Source: Mrakia gelida
Lineage: Eukaryota > Basidiomycota > Tremellomycetes > Cystofilobasidiales > Mrakiaceae
Assembly (NCBI GenBank): GCA_024345305.1
Contig: BRON01000003.1
Coordinates: 1,798,001-1,862,000 of the forward strand
Direction: 5' to 3'
Length of the DNA stretch: 64,000 bases
Below are positions 25,278-37,100 of this stretch, piece by piece; the stretch's first letter is position 1, and each line of letters opens with the position of its first letter. The notes beneath the pieces were generated by a model, which worked only from the letters and a program-made list of their open reading frames with translations, made no database searches and was not told where the DNA came from. The position numbers and the translations under genes are program-made.

Positions 25278-27963
25278 TCAATCCTCCCTCACCCTCCTAT
25301 TCACCCTCCTCCCACTCCCCTTCCCAGCACCCCAGATCCTTCTCCCTCCTCCACCACTCCCCTCAGGCGGATCCCTCCCCTCGTACTCCTCCATATCGAG
25401 GTCGAGCAGCCTTGGCTTGATCCCCGCCTCGAGCGTTCCAGGACTGGAGATCATAATTTCCGGCGGTGGAGGAGGGGGAGAGAAGGCTACGGGAAGAGTG
25501 AGACTTGAGGAAGTGGGGAGGGGAGGGACGGGGGGAGCGTTGAGGAGGGAGGAAGCGAGGTCTGAGGCTGCGAGAGCGGCTCGGAGGGAGGCGATGGATC
25601 CTTTGGCGTTGAGGGATCGACCTGAGGGTGTCGAGGATGAGGAGCTGTTGGATCGAGTAGTCGGTGGGGTGGTAATGGAAGGATCTCCTCCCCAGAACGA
25701 AAGATCCTCCTCCATCGCGGTGGAGACGTTCCAACTCCAACCAGCACCTGCGACGTTCCGCTTCCACGCGTCTCCTCCGCCTCCTCCTCCGTCGCTCAGA
25801 GGTCCTCCTCCGCTGGAGAAGGAGGACTTGGTGCTTAAGACAGGAGTCTTGGTTGGCGATCCTACCGACGAGGAGGAAGTCGACGACGCGACGATGGCTG
25901 GGAGTTGCTCGTCCGATTCCGACGAGCAGAAGACGGTTTGGGACGTGACTTGAGTTGGGAGAGGCAGGTTTCGAGGAGAGACCGACGAGAGGGAGGTGGT
26001 GGGAGTGGTGGAAGAAGCGTTTGAGAGGGCGGGGTGGAAGGAAGGGATGCTGGGTCGAGTCCGAATGTGAGGGTTGGCGGTTCGTCGGAAAGCGGTATCG
26101 GTCGCTGCTGGAGTTGCGAGGGAGGTTGGGAAGAAGTTCCGAGAGACGGTTGAGAACCAAGAAGCTTTCACAGCTTGAGTGGAGTTGGCGGAGAGGGTGG
26201 AAGGTGGGAGAGGAGGTCGGGAGGAGGAGAAGAAGGGTGTTGACGCGGCGTGTCGAAGAGGTTTGGGAGGTTGGGTCGAGGTGGTGGCAGGCACGGCTGA
26301 TCCGAAAGAGAAGGAGGATTTGGGTTTGATCTTGTTGGAGCTGGCTCGAAGAGCTGCTTGGGAGGTAATGTTCCTCAACGACCTGGCGGCCAACGAGTTC
26401 GCGAGCGAATCCTCGTCGGAAGTCGTCGTGACCGTCTTCCCTTTGTCGACCGATCCCGTCCTCGCTGGTGGTCCACTGGCGGCTGACGCCCTTTCCCTGC
26501 TCCTCCCTTCGACCGATCCCTCGGCTCTGCTGGTCCTCCCATCCGTCTCCTTCGCCCTCGCCTCAGCCCGACTCCTCTGCGACCTCGCTCGCTCGAGAGA
26601 CCTCATCGACTCCGAGTCCCCTCTCGTCGCGACTGGCGTAGCGTTGCTCGGTCTAGGAGGACTCCATTGCCTGTCCGTCGATTCCGGATTTCCTTGACTG
26701 AGGATAGGACTCTCTCCGTTCATTCCTCGGAAGGACCGAGAAGGGACGTCGGGAGGGGAGGCGATCATCGTCGACGCGTTCGTTGAAAGGGAGGAGGAAA
26801 GGGAGCCGCACTCTGTTGAGGAGAGGGAGCTGACTCGGTTGGAGGTTGGGACTGGAACGGTAGGTTTCCGACGAGTTTGAGGAGAGGGAGAGTCCGGAGG
26901 AGTAGCGAAGGAGCGAGTCGGGCGAGGAGGCGGAGGAAGAGGGTTGGAGGACGAGGACGACGAGGAAACGACCATGTCGAGGGCTGACCGACGACGAGTG
27001 ACTGACTTGACTGTTGAGTCGTTCTCCAGGTGCTGAACCGTCTCGGATCCTGCCTTCCTTCCTAGGCTCATCCAAGTTAACCACCCTCCAGCTTCTCCTC
27101 GAGGTTTCGACGGCTGCTCCTCGACGATGACTTGTTCAGGCGACGGCGTCGACGACGACTCTCCTCCCTCCTCCCCCTCCTCCTGCACCCCCTTCGTCAA
27201 AGCCTCCACCTCGTTCTCCTCATCGTCGCTGCTGAATCCTCTCTCTTCTCTCCTCCTCTTCTCCGACGCAACCCTCATCTGCAACCTCTCGCTCTCGGGC
27301 GTGACGATTCGAACGTCGGCGTACCCTGCGGCTCTGAGCAGGTCCTCCAAGCTTTGATACTTGATGGGACCTTCGTCTTTCCGATTTGGACGATGCTGCT
27401 GCTGCTGAGGACGACGTGGACGAGGTGTTCGTTGAGGGGAGGTGGGGTGTTCCGAGGAGCCGGCGTTACTGAGAGCTGAGGGGTAGAGAGGTTGACGTCG
27501 AGGAGGAGGCGGTGGGGAGGAGGGGAGCTCATCGTTGTTGGATGATGGAGGAGGATTCGAGGAGGGACGTGGTTTGCGAGGGGACTGCTTCCGAGGGAAG
27601 GTTGAGATTAAGGTCAGCACGAAATCTTAGGTCTGTAGCTTCTATGGCTGAAGAGAAGGAGGTAAAAATTCATCGAAGGAGGTTCGAGAGCGAGGTCACA
27701 ACAGACTTCCCTCCTTCTTTTCCTTCGACTCCTCTTGCCTCCTTCCACAGACCTCGCCCAGGTCACATAGCAACCCCAGCTATACATCTCAAGCCCCTCT
27801 TTCCAATGGTCGAGAAAAAGAAGTGAAAAAAACTCACCTCTCCGTCGTCATTCCTGCCCCTCTGGGATCCAAACTGCTGAGCTCCTCCAACTCCAGCTCC
27901 TCCTCCTCCCTGCCTCTTGATCATCCCAGCTCCAGCCTTCCTGCCTATCGTAAAGTCGTTCAT
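25278..27963 (-). CDS. Disordered Ser/Pro-rich protein of unknown function
   Basis: Two exons. 27963-27838 codes for MNDFTIGRKAGAGMIKRQGG and a Gly/Gln stretch, 42 codons ending in phase 0 at a GTGAGT donor. The second exon starts near 27590 after CTGAC...AG and is open for about 770 codons to 25278. The total is about 815 residues. Most is low complexity (Ser, Pro, Arg), with three islands that look conserved: KYQSLEDLLRAAGYADVRIVTPESERLQMR near the N-terminus (quoted in parts: KYQSLEDLLRAAGY, ADVRIVTPESERL), GGWLTWMSLGRK with a following helix, and a C-terminal block DAWKRNVAGAGWSWNVS plus LLDLDMEEYEGRDPPEG. I do not recognise the family. The long open exon with a proper upstream intron makes it a real gene. 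It is divergent from CYB2. Confidence 0.75.
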
Positions 27964-28754
27964 CCGAGAAGTAGAAGGGGGAGAGAAGAAAGGGGTTGTA
28001 GGGGGAGACGAGTCCCGAAGAAGGGAAGGGGGGTGGGGAGTGTGTTGTGGTTGAAGTCGTCGAGTCGAAAGAGTCGGGCTGAGGACGAAGGCAGGAAGGT
28101 TTCGCAGGCAAAGAGGACCGTCAGCTCGTCGTATCGGCGCGGTTTTAATGAAAAATGACTTTTCATTATCGAGAAGAGAGGTATAGCTCGGATCTGTACG
28201 ACTCACGTTTTTCCAAGGTGATTGGGGAAGATGCAAAGAGGTGAGAAGTTTCAAGTCGAAGAGAGTGAAAGCAAGCGCGAGGTGGCTGGTTCGCGTCCCT
28301 CTCTCGCTCTCCTCTCGCCTCGCTACCTCGTTCGGAATAGAATTTTGTGACAGCCAGAACGACGAGCAGAGGTGATGACTCGTTGACTATCAAACGAGAT
28401 GATTCTTTTCACTCCGCGAAGCTCAGGAGGAGGTTGAAGAGACGTCGTTGAGGGAGAGCAGACGGCGCTTCAGCCCTCCTTTGGTGACTCTCCCTCTCCT
28501 CCCTTTGTTTCTTTTTCTCGACCGAATGTCTGAAAGCTGATCCCCCTTCTTTCGATATCGATCTCTTCATCATCGAGAGAAAATTGACAATCTATAGCCC
28601 CCTGGAATAGTTGTCGAGCATCGAAATAGGACATGGCCGTGTCACGGCGAATCGATCTCCCTCGAGCGAGCTCCCTCCTCCTCTCCCTCCTCTCCTCCAA
28701 CCAGCTCCTTCTCTTTCAGCACGACCTTTCTTCTTCTCGGATCGCTCGTTCAGG
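27964..28754. promoter_or_regulatory. Divergent intergenic region upstream of CYB2
   Basis: 791 bp between two divergent start codons. It holds long pyrimidine tracts near 28676-28740, just before the CYB2 ATG, which probably mark its 5' leader. No TATA box or named operator identified. Confidence 0.5.
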
Positions 28755-31648
28755 ATGGCTTCTCATCTTCTCAAGTTTTCTCGTTCAGCAGCAACCTCAG
28801 CTCGTCGTACCTTCGCCTCTTCAGCCAGCTCCTCGACGCCTGTCTTGCGAATGCGAGCTCGGAGCTCAGGCTCCCGTTTTCTCTTCGGTACTGCAGCTCT
28901 CGCTCTTCCTCTCGTGAGCCCCATCTTCGCCTCTCTAGCTCGAGGCTAATCCGAGCCATCCGAAGCTGAAGGTTTTCACTCGTCTCTCTCTCCCCAGGGC
29001 ATCCTCCTCCTCTCTCAAGCTCCCATCAACCTCGACTCTCCTTCCCATCCCGTCAAGTCCTCTCCTTCTCACCAGCACGGAGGACACACCATCTCGCGAA
29101 AAGACGTAGAGAAGCATACCACCGTGGAGGACAGACTCTGGGTCATCATCGATGAGAAGGTCTACGATGGTGAGTGCATCTATAAAGAGCTGAAGGGAGC
29201 TCACCGTCATGAAAACGGGGAAGCTGATTGGGCACCTCCTTCCTCTTCTTTCCGTTCGCCTCTCTGCGTCGCTTTCTCAGTGACGGACTTCATAGACCTT
29301 CATCCTGGAGGAAAGAAGATTATCATGGCCAACGCTGGGAAGGATGCGACCAAGGTAGAACAAAATCCTCGCTCGCCTCGCTCGAACGAAGACCCGAGGG
29401 CTGAACCTCTTCCCCTCCATCCCTCCTCCCTCCCCCGCGTCTCGATCCTCTCCCTTTTCCCAACCTCCCTGCCTTCGTCACCCCTCCTCGCAGCTCTTCA
29501 AACCAATTCACCCCCCGGCGACGTTGGAGGACAACGCTGAGCTCGTTCATCTCGTAGGGACGGTCCCACCTCTGGCTGAGGGAGAGGGCATGACGGACGA
29601 CGAGAAGAGGATCGCGAAGGCTAGGAAGGCTCTGGGTCATGTGGATACGAACGTCAACATCAACGACTTCGAGGCTGCTTGCAAGGACATTTTGTCCGAC
29701 AAGGCTATGGCTTACGTTCGTCCTTTTCTCTGCCCTTGGCTCCCTCGTTCCTCGACGCGTCGAACTGACGCTCGTCTTTTTCTTCGGTTCTTCCACAGTA
29801 CTCCTCTGGATCTGACGATGAAGGCAGTGAGTTAACCACCACCTGCCACACCTTCCGAACGCATACTGACACCTGTTCGTTCCTCTTCCTCGCAGCCATC
29901 GCCTCCAACAAGCACTCCTTCTCTCGAATCCTCTTCAAACCTCGCGTGCTCCGAAAGGTCAAGACCGTCTCCACCGAAACCGACATCCTCGGACACAAAA
30001 GCTCTTTGCCCATCTACATCTCGCCTGCTGCTCTCGCTCGACTGGGGAGCGAAGATGGGGAGATGAACCTCGCGAGAGGAGCGTGAGTCCCTTCAAGTTC
30101 GACGCGTCGTTTCGTTTCGTCTGATCTCTTCGCTGACAATCGATTTGTACTCTTCCGTTCATCGCTCTCAGCCACGAGACTGGGATCATTCAGTGTATCT
30201 CATCAAACTCGAGTTGCTCGTTGGATGAGATCTGTGGAGTTCGAGCGGAGGGTCAACCTCTGTTTTGGTTCGTGTCTGTTTCTCGCATCCTGCTCCTCGA
30301 AACGAGACTTCCCGGACTTACCCCCTCCCCCGAACCCCTCGTTCGATGCAGGCAATACTACGTCGCTGCTGATCGTCCTGTCGCTCACGAGAGTCTTAAG
30401 AAGGCTATGTCTCAGTGAGTTCTCGCTCTCGCTGCTCCCAACCAAAACCTCCTTTCGTTCGAGAAGCCGACCTCCTCTCCCTTTCTTCAGCGGCATGAAC
30501 TCCATCTGGGTGACCGTCGACGCTCCTGTCGGAGGCAAGCGTGAAGCCGATCTTCGTGTTCAGCTCAAGGAGAACCCCGTGAGTCTCGCTCGCGTTTATC
30601 ATTCTCCTTCGAGACTCCCTCGCGTCCTTCGCTCGACTCTGACACGCGTCTTCGTTCTTCTTTCTTCGTTTCTCAGCCAACCGACACCCCTCAAGAGAAG
30701 GGAGGCTCGACCTCGGAGCAGATGTTCTCTTACGTGGACCCGAACCTGAACTGGGAGGACCTGAAGTGGATCAGGGAGGAGAGTAAGGGAGCTTCGTTGG
30801 TGATCAAGGGGATTGGGAGCGTTGAGGTGAGTCGTCGCCTTCGTCTCGTCCGCTTCGCTCCGTTTATGTGTCAGCTGACTGTTGATTTCGTCTTCTCCAG
30901 GACGCTGTGATGGCTATCGAAGCGGGAGTCGATGGGCTGGTGCTGTGAGTCTCGTTTTTTTCGATTCGATTGCTTCGCCTCGACGAGGATCGACGCGAAG
31001 CTCGGACTGACTCAAGTCCTCCTTCCCTTCTTGCCTCAGATCCAACCACGGAGGACGACAGCTGAACGGGTGAGCTACCATCCTTCCCTACTCTCTCTCT
31101 CTCGTCTCGCTCCAACGAAACCCAACGCTGATCGCTCTTCCTCTCCCTCCCTCCCTCGTTCGTTCACCAGCGGTGTCCCTCCGATCCGAATCCTCCAGCA
31201 GCTTCAGACCAAGCACCCCGAGCTCATGAAGTCCACCAAGACTCAGATCTTCCTCGATGGAGGAATCACCAGGGGGACTGATGTGCTCAAGGTCAGTCGC
31301 TCTACTACCCTCGTCTCGAAACGAAGCTCTCGCTGACCTCGCTCTCGTTTGCGTAGGCTCTCTGCCTCGGAGCCACCGCTGTGGGCCTGGGTCGACCGTT
31401 CCTGTATGCGCAGAGTGGGTGGGGGACTCAGGGTGTTGTGAAAGCTGTGAAGAGTGAGTCCCAGTTTCCGTCGAACTCGAGAAGAGACGCGTCTCGTCTT
31501 CTCCGCCGAGTCGAATGCTGATCCTTCTTTCGTTGTTTCGCTCGCTGCTGCAGTCATGGAGGAGGAGATTCAGCTCTCGATGAGGTTGCTGGGAGTGACG
31601 TCGATAGATCAGCTGGGGCCTGAGTACATTGAGGTTTTGGATATGTAG
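28755..31648 (+). CDS. CYB2: L-lactate dehydrogenase (cytochrome), flavocytochrome b2
   Basis: Oxidises L-lactate to pyruvate in the mitochondrial intermembrane space and passes electrons to cytochrome c. The start at 28755 gives an Arg/Ser-rich presequence (MASHLLKFSRSAATSARR) followed by a hydrophobic sorting segment (FLFGTAALALPL, then GILLLSQ), the bipartite signal of the yeast enzyme. The heme-binding cytochrome b5 domain has VYDVTDFIDLHPGGKKII, with heme His in HPGG and a second in AELVHLVG. The FMN alpha-hydroxyacid oxidase barrel follows: SLPIYISPAALARLG, QYYVAADRP, VTVDAPVGGKRE, SLVIKGIGSVEDA, the catalytic His in VLSNHGGRQL, IFLDGGITRGTD and AVGLGRPFLY. It ends EYIEVLDM. About 14 short introns. 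All expected active-site blocks are present. Confidence 0.92.
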
Positions 31649-32558
31649 ATGCCGCATTGTTGTTTTGAATTTGAACCAAGAGGAGGAGAAGATGGGGAGG
31701 GAAGAGCGAGAGGTTGAGAGTTTGTGCTCGCTTCTCGAGAGGAGGGACGCGTCAAATCTTCGCGTGCCTCGTGGATTTTGGGCTGCGTGTATGAAGGTCT
31801 GAAGAGCAAGGCAGAGGGTGGAGATGGTTCCGATGTAGGAGGGTCGGACGAGAGGGAGGGGCGGCGGGAGTCGACGGGGGAGTCGGACGAGAGTTCGAAG
31901 CTCGTCTTTTCCTGCTCCTTCTCAAGTGCCTCCCCGTGGTCGCGTGGTCCCCGATCTCGCCGTCTTGCTCTTATCTTATCTCAGAAGATGAAGATCTCCT
32001 CCCTGCTCCATCCCTGATCAATCTTACCTCTCTTGAACGTCTAGAAGCCATCAAAGACCACGAGCGTCGACGTCCTCCCCCTCCCCTTCCCCCCTCCCTC
32101 CTTAGAACCCTCCATCACTCGTCAACCATCGATCCCCTCCCCTTCGCTCTTGGACGAGCACCCTCCTCAGACTCTCCTCTACACGATCCTCAAGTCTTGT
32201 ATATATCTTGAATTCTCCTCGGATCTAAAAAATCTGGTCTGCGGAACTCGGCGGTGCTCGAGCGGACGAGTACATCTTTTTCGAAGCCCTTGCCTTGGTT
32301 GTTCCTCTTTCTCCTTCTCTCTATAAAATCCCCCCTTTCTCCTACTCCCTCCCTTTCCTTCTCCCTTCGAGGATCGAGAAGAGCATCCACCTCCTAGAAA
32401 ACTTTCCCTCTCCTCCGAATCAAAAAGCGGAACAGACGGAACCTCTTTGAGCGTGCATCCTCCTCCCTCCTTCCCTCACTTTTTTCAGCCCAAGCAGTCG
32501 GCTCAAACCTTCCTCCCCTCCCTCCCCATCTTTCTTCTTTCTTTCTTCTCTTCTACAG
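31649..32558. other. Intergenic, promoter of URA2
   Basis: 910 bp without a supportable gene. The right part is an increasingly pyrimidine-rich leader. A TATAAAA lies 237 bp before the URA2 ATG. Confidence 0.6.
32322..32328 (+). promoter_or_regulatory. Candidate TATA box of URA2
   Basis: TATAAAA in an otherwise pyrimidine-rich context, followed by long CT tracts up to the ATG at 32559. Position and consensus fit; there is no transcript start evidence. Confidence 0.5.
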
Positions 32559-34110
32559 ATGTCTCCCACCTCCTCCTCCTTCCCCTCTTCTGCTGTCCCT
32601 TCGGTTTCCAACTCCCCTTCCACTCTCGCCTCCTCCCTCGCCGTGTCCTCAAAATCGACGGTGGTCTCGCCTTCCTCGTTCGACGATCAATCCGTCGCCG
32701 TTCACCCTCGGTCACCTTCCTCGTTCGTAAGAGTGCCAGCCTCGTCAGGTCACCTCTACCCTCCCGCAACTGGACGAGGGATCACTCCCTCCGAGGAGGA
32801 AGGGGAGGATCAGGGAGAGGATCAGAAGTGGGAGGACGGAGAGGCGGACATGGTCCTCGAGCTCGCTGATGGAACGGGTTTCGAGGGAGTAGGGTTCGGA
32901 GCCAAGGGAAAGAGCGCTGGAGGAGAGTGCGTCTTCCAAACTGGTGAGTTCAATCATCTACATACAGCTCGAGAAGGAGAGGGCGGGAGGGGAAGAGCAT
33001 AGAAAGAAGAGGGGAAGGGAAGGAGAGAAGGAGCCAGTCGCGCGCGCTCAAGCTGATCATTTACCTCTCCTTCCCTCCTTGCTTTACCTCTCCTCCAGGA
33101 ATGGTCGGATACCCCGAATCCCTCACCGACCCTTCCTACGCCTCCCAAATCCTCATCCTCACCTACCCCATCCTCGGAAACTACGGAGTCCCAGCTCGTC
33201 CCGCTTCCCTCGACGCGACAACCGTCTCGCTCGACTCCCTCCCCGCCGAGTTCGAGTCCTCCAAGATCCACGTCGCAGCCCTCGTCGTCGGAACCTACCA
33301 TCCTTCGTTCTCCCACTACCTCGGAGCTTCCTCGCTCGGCAAGTGGCTCAAGGAGGAAGGAATCCCTGCCATCTGGGGAATCGACACTCGAGCTCTCACC
33401 AAGAAGATTCGAGAGAAGGGAGTCATGCTCGGACGAGTTCTCGCCAGGAAGGACGCTACCCTCGGAGGAGCCATCGGATCCGAGGAAGGTCGAGGACGAA
33501 CCATCTTCCCTAGCGTTGGACCCGCTGGTCTTCTCTCCCTCCCCAACCGAATCCTCTCGCTCGGACCAGGAGGAGGAGCTCCCGCTGACTCTCCCTCGAC
33601 CTCCCCTTCCCGAGCCGGAAAGGACTGGAGGGAGTCTTACCAACTCGTTCCCTTCTCGGATCCCAACCTCGGAAACCTCGTCGCTGAGGTCTCGGTCCAG
33701 AAGCCCATCCTCTACACTCCCATGGGAGTCTCGGGAGTCGCTCCCTCCGTTCACCCTCGAGACGGTCGACCTCTTCGAGTCATCGCCGTCGACGTCGGAA
33801 TGAAGTACAACCAGATCCGATGCTTCACCAAGAGGGGAGTTGAGGTCAAGGTCGTCCCTTGGGTGAGTCTTTTCATGCAATTTCATCGACGCGTTTCTAC
33901 GAGAATGAGCTCGAAAACGAAGAGCTAGCTCGCTGACCTCGCTCTTTCCCTTTCTCCCTCCCTCCTCCTTCCCTTCTCAGGACTACAACTTCATGGCTGA
34001 GTCCGAGCCCTTCGACGGTCTCTTCCTCTCCAACGGTCCCGGAGATCCCTCCATCGTCCAAACCACCGTCGACAACATCAAGAAGGCCATCGAGGTCGCC
34101 AAGTTCCCCA

Positions 34111-34144
<34 letters not shown>

Positions 34145-37100
34145 TCTCGCCTCTGGAGCCACCACCTCCAAGATGAAGTACGGAAACCGAGGAATGAACA
34201 TCCCTTGCACGGACTCGTCGTCAGGTCGATGCTACATCACCTCCCAGAACCACGGATACCAAGTCGACGTCTCGACTCTCGCGACGGGATGGTCGGAGCT
34301 CTTCCAGAACGCCAACGACGGATCCAACGAGGGAATCTGGATGGGAAAGGACGGTCTCCCCTTCTTCTCGGTTCAGTTCCACCCCGAGTCCTCCCCTGGA
34401 CCCAAGGACACCGAGTTCCTCTTCGACGTCTTCATCTCCAACATGGTCGATTGCGCCGTCGCTCAGAAGCTCGTCCCCATCGTCATGCCCGGAGGTCTCA
34501 AGGCCGACAACATCGCTCGAAACCCTCGCGTCTCGGTCAAGAAGGTCCTCGTCCTCGGATCCGGAGGTCTCTCCATCGGTCAGGCTGGAGAGTTCGACTA
34601 CTCGGGATCGCAAGCGATCAAGGCTCTCAAGGAGGAAGGAATCTACACCATCCTCATCAACCCCAACATCGCTACGATTCAAACCTCCAAGGGTCTCGCC
34701 GACAAGGTCTACTTCCTCCCCGTCAACCCCGAGTTCGTTCGAAAGGTCATCAAGCACGAGAAGCCCGACGGAATTTACTGTACCTTCGGAGGTCAAACCG
34801 CTCTCTCGGTCGGAATCGCCCTCAAGGACGAGTTCGAGGGACTCGGAGTCAAGGTCCTCGGAACCCAGATTGAAACCATCATCACCACCGAGGATCGTGA
34901 GCTCTTCGCTCAGGCCATGGAGGAGATCGGAGAGAAGTGCGCTCAGTCCGCGACCGCCGTCAACTACGAGGAAGCCGTCAAGGAAGCCAACATCATCGGA
35001 TACCCCGTCATCATCCGAGCTGCCTTCGCCCTCGGAGGGCTGGGAAGTGGGTTCGCCAACAACGACGGAGAGCTCAAGGAGCTTTGCTCGAAGGCGTTCG
35101 CGACGAGTCCTCAGATCTTGGTCGAGAGGAGTATGAAGGGATGGAAGGAGATCGAGTACGAGGTGGTCAGGGATTGCATGGATAACTGTATTACGGTTTG
35201 CAACATGGAGGTCAGTCGCTTCTTCTTCTCTTCTCACTCTCGTTCGAACGAAACGAAACTGACGCGTCTCTCTTTATTTTCTTCCCTCCTCTTCTTCTCC
35301 CGTCTCGCAGAACTTCGACCCCCTCGGTATCCACACTGGAGACTCCATCGTCGTCGCTCCCTCGCAGACGCTTTCGGACTCGGACTACAACATGCTTCGA
35401 ACTACCGCCGTCAACGTTATTCGACACCTCGGAGTCGTCGGAGAGTGGGTCTCGTCTTCCTCTCTTTTTATTTCTTCCTCCTTTCTCGACTCGAACCTGA
35501 CTCTCCTATCTCCTCTCCTATACCACCAGGTGCAACATCCAATACGCTCTCAACCCCCACTCCCAGCAGTACTGCATCATCGAAGTCAACGCTCGACTCT
35601 CGCGATCCTCCGCTCTCGCCTCCAAGGCCACCGGATACCCTCTCGCCTTCATCGCCGCCAAGCTCGGTCTCAACATCCCTCTCAACGAGATCCGAAACTC
35701 GGTCACCAAGGTCACCTCCGCCTGCTTCGAGCCCTCGCTCGACTACGTCGTCGTCAAGATCCCCAGGTGGGACCTCAAGAAGTTCTCGAGGGTGTCGACC
35801 GCGTTGAACTCGAGCATGAAGAGTGTCGGAGAGGTGATGAGCATTGGAAGGACGTTCGAGGAGACGATCCAGAAGGCCATCAGGGCGATTGATGATCAGT
35901 TCGCTGGGTTCTCGCAGGTGAGTCGCTCGTCTTTGTTTCACTTTCTCTCCTTCGCCTCTTCCTCGCTCTCCACCCTCTTCCTTCTTTCCCTTCCCATGCC
36001 TCTCGAATCGTCAACTGACTCGCCACTCTTCCATCCTCTCCTCTCTCGAACAGAACGACTACGTGGAGGACATCGACGACGAGATCAGGAACCCTTCCGA
36101 CAAGCGACTCTTTGCCATCGCTACCGCGTTCGGACGAGGCTACTCCGTCGACAAGATCCACGAGATGTCCAACATCGACAAGTGGTTCCTCAGGAAGCTC
36201 GAGAGGTTGACTCAGATGGAGAAGATCGTCTCGTGAGTTTTTCTTCGAACTGAATCGCGTTCCTTTTCTCGAAGACGCGTCGCTGACTCTCCTCCTCTTC
36301 CTCTTCTTCTTCTTTCTCAGGACGTTCAACGCCGCCTCGGTTCCCACTGAGCTCCTTCGACAATCCAAGCAGCTCGGATTCTCGGATCGACAAGTCGCCA
36401 AGTTCCTCGGATCCAACGAGCTCGCCGTTCGACGACTCAGGCAGGACGCTGGAATCGCTCCCTTCGTCAAGCAGATCGATACCGTCGCCGCCGAGTTCCC
36501 CTCCTTCACCAACTACCTCTACACGACCTACAACGCTATCGAGCACGACGTCGACTTCGAGGATCACGGAGTCATGGTCTTGGGATCGGGAGTCTACCGA
36601 ATCGGATCCTCCGTCGAGTTCGACTGGTGCGCCGTCACTGCCATCAGGACGCTTCGAAGCCTCGGTCTCAAGACGGTCATGGTCAACTACAACCCCGAGA
36701 CGGTTTCCACCGATTACGACGAGGCGGACAGGCTCTACTTCGAGAACATCTCGCTCGAGACGGTCCTCGACATCTACGACACCGAGAGGTCGAGCGGAGT
36801 CATGATGGCCATGGGAGGACAGACGCCCAACAACATCGCTCTCCCTCTCTTCCGACAGAACGTCAAGATCTACGGAACCTCGCCCGAGATGATCGACACC
36901 GCCGAGAACCGATACAAGTTCTCTCGAATGCTCGACAAGATCGGAGTCGACCAGCCTCTCTGGAAGGAGCTCAACAGTTTCGACGAGGCCGCTGCCTTCT
37001 GCGACCGAGTCGGCTACCCCGTCCTCGTTCGACCCTCGTACGTTCTCTCGGGAGCTGCGATGAACGTCGTCTCGTCGGCGGACGATCTCGCGACCTACCT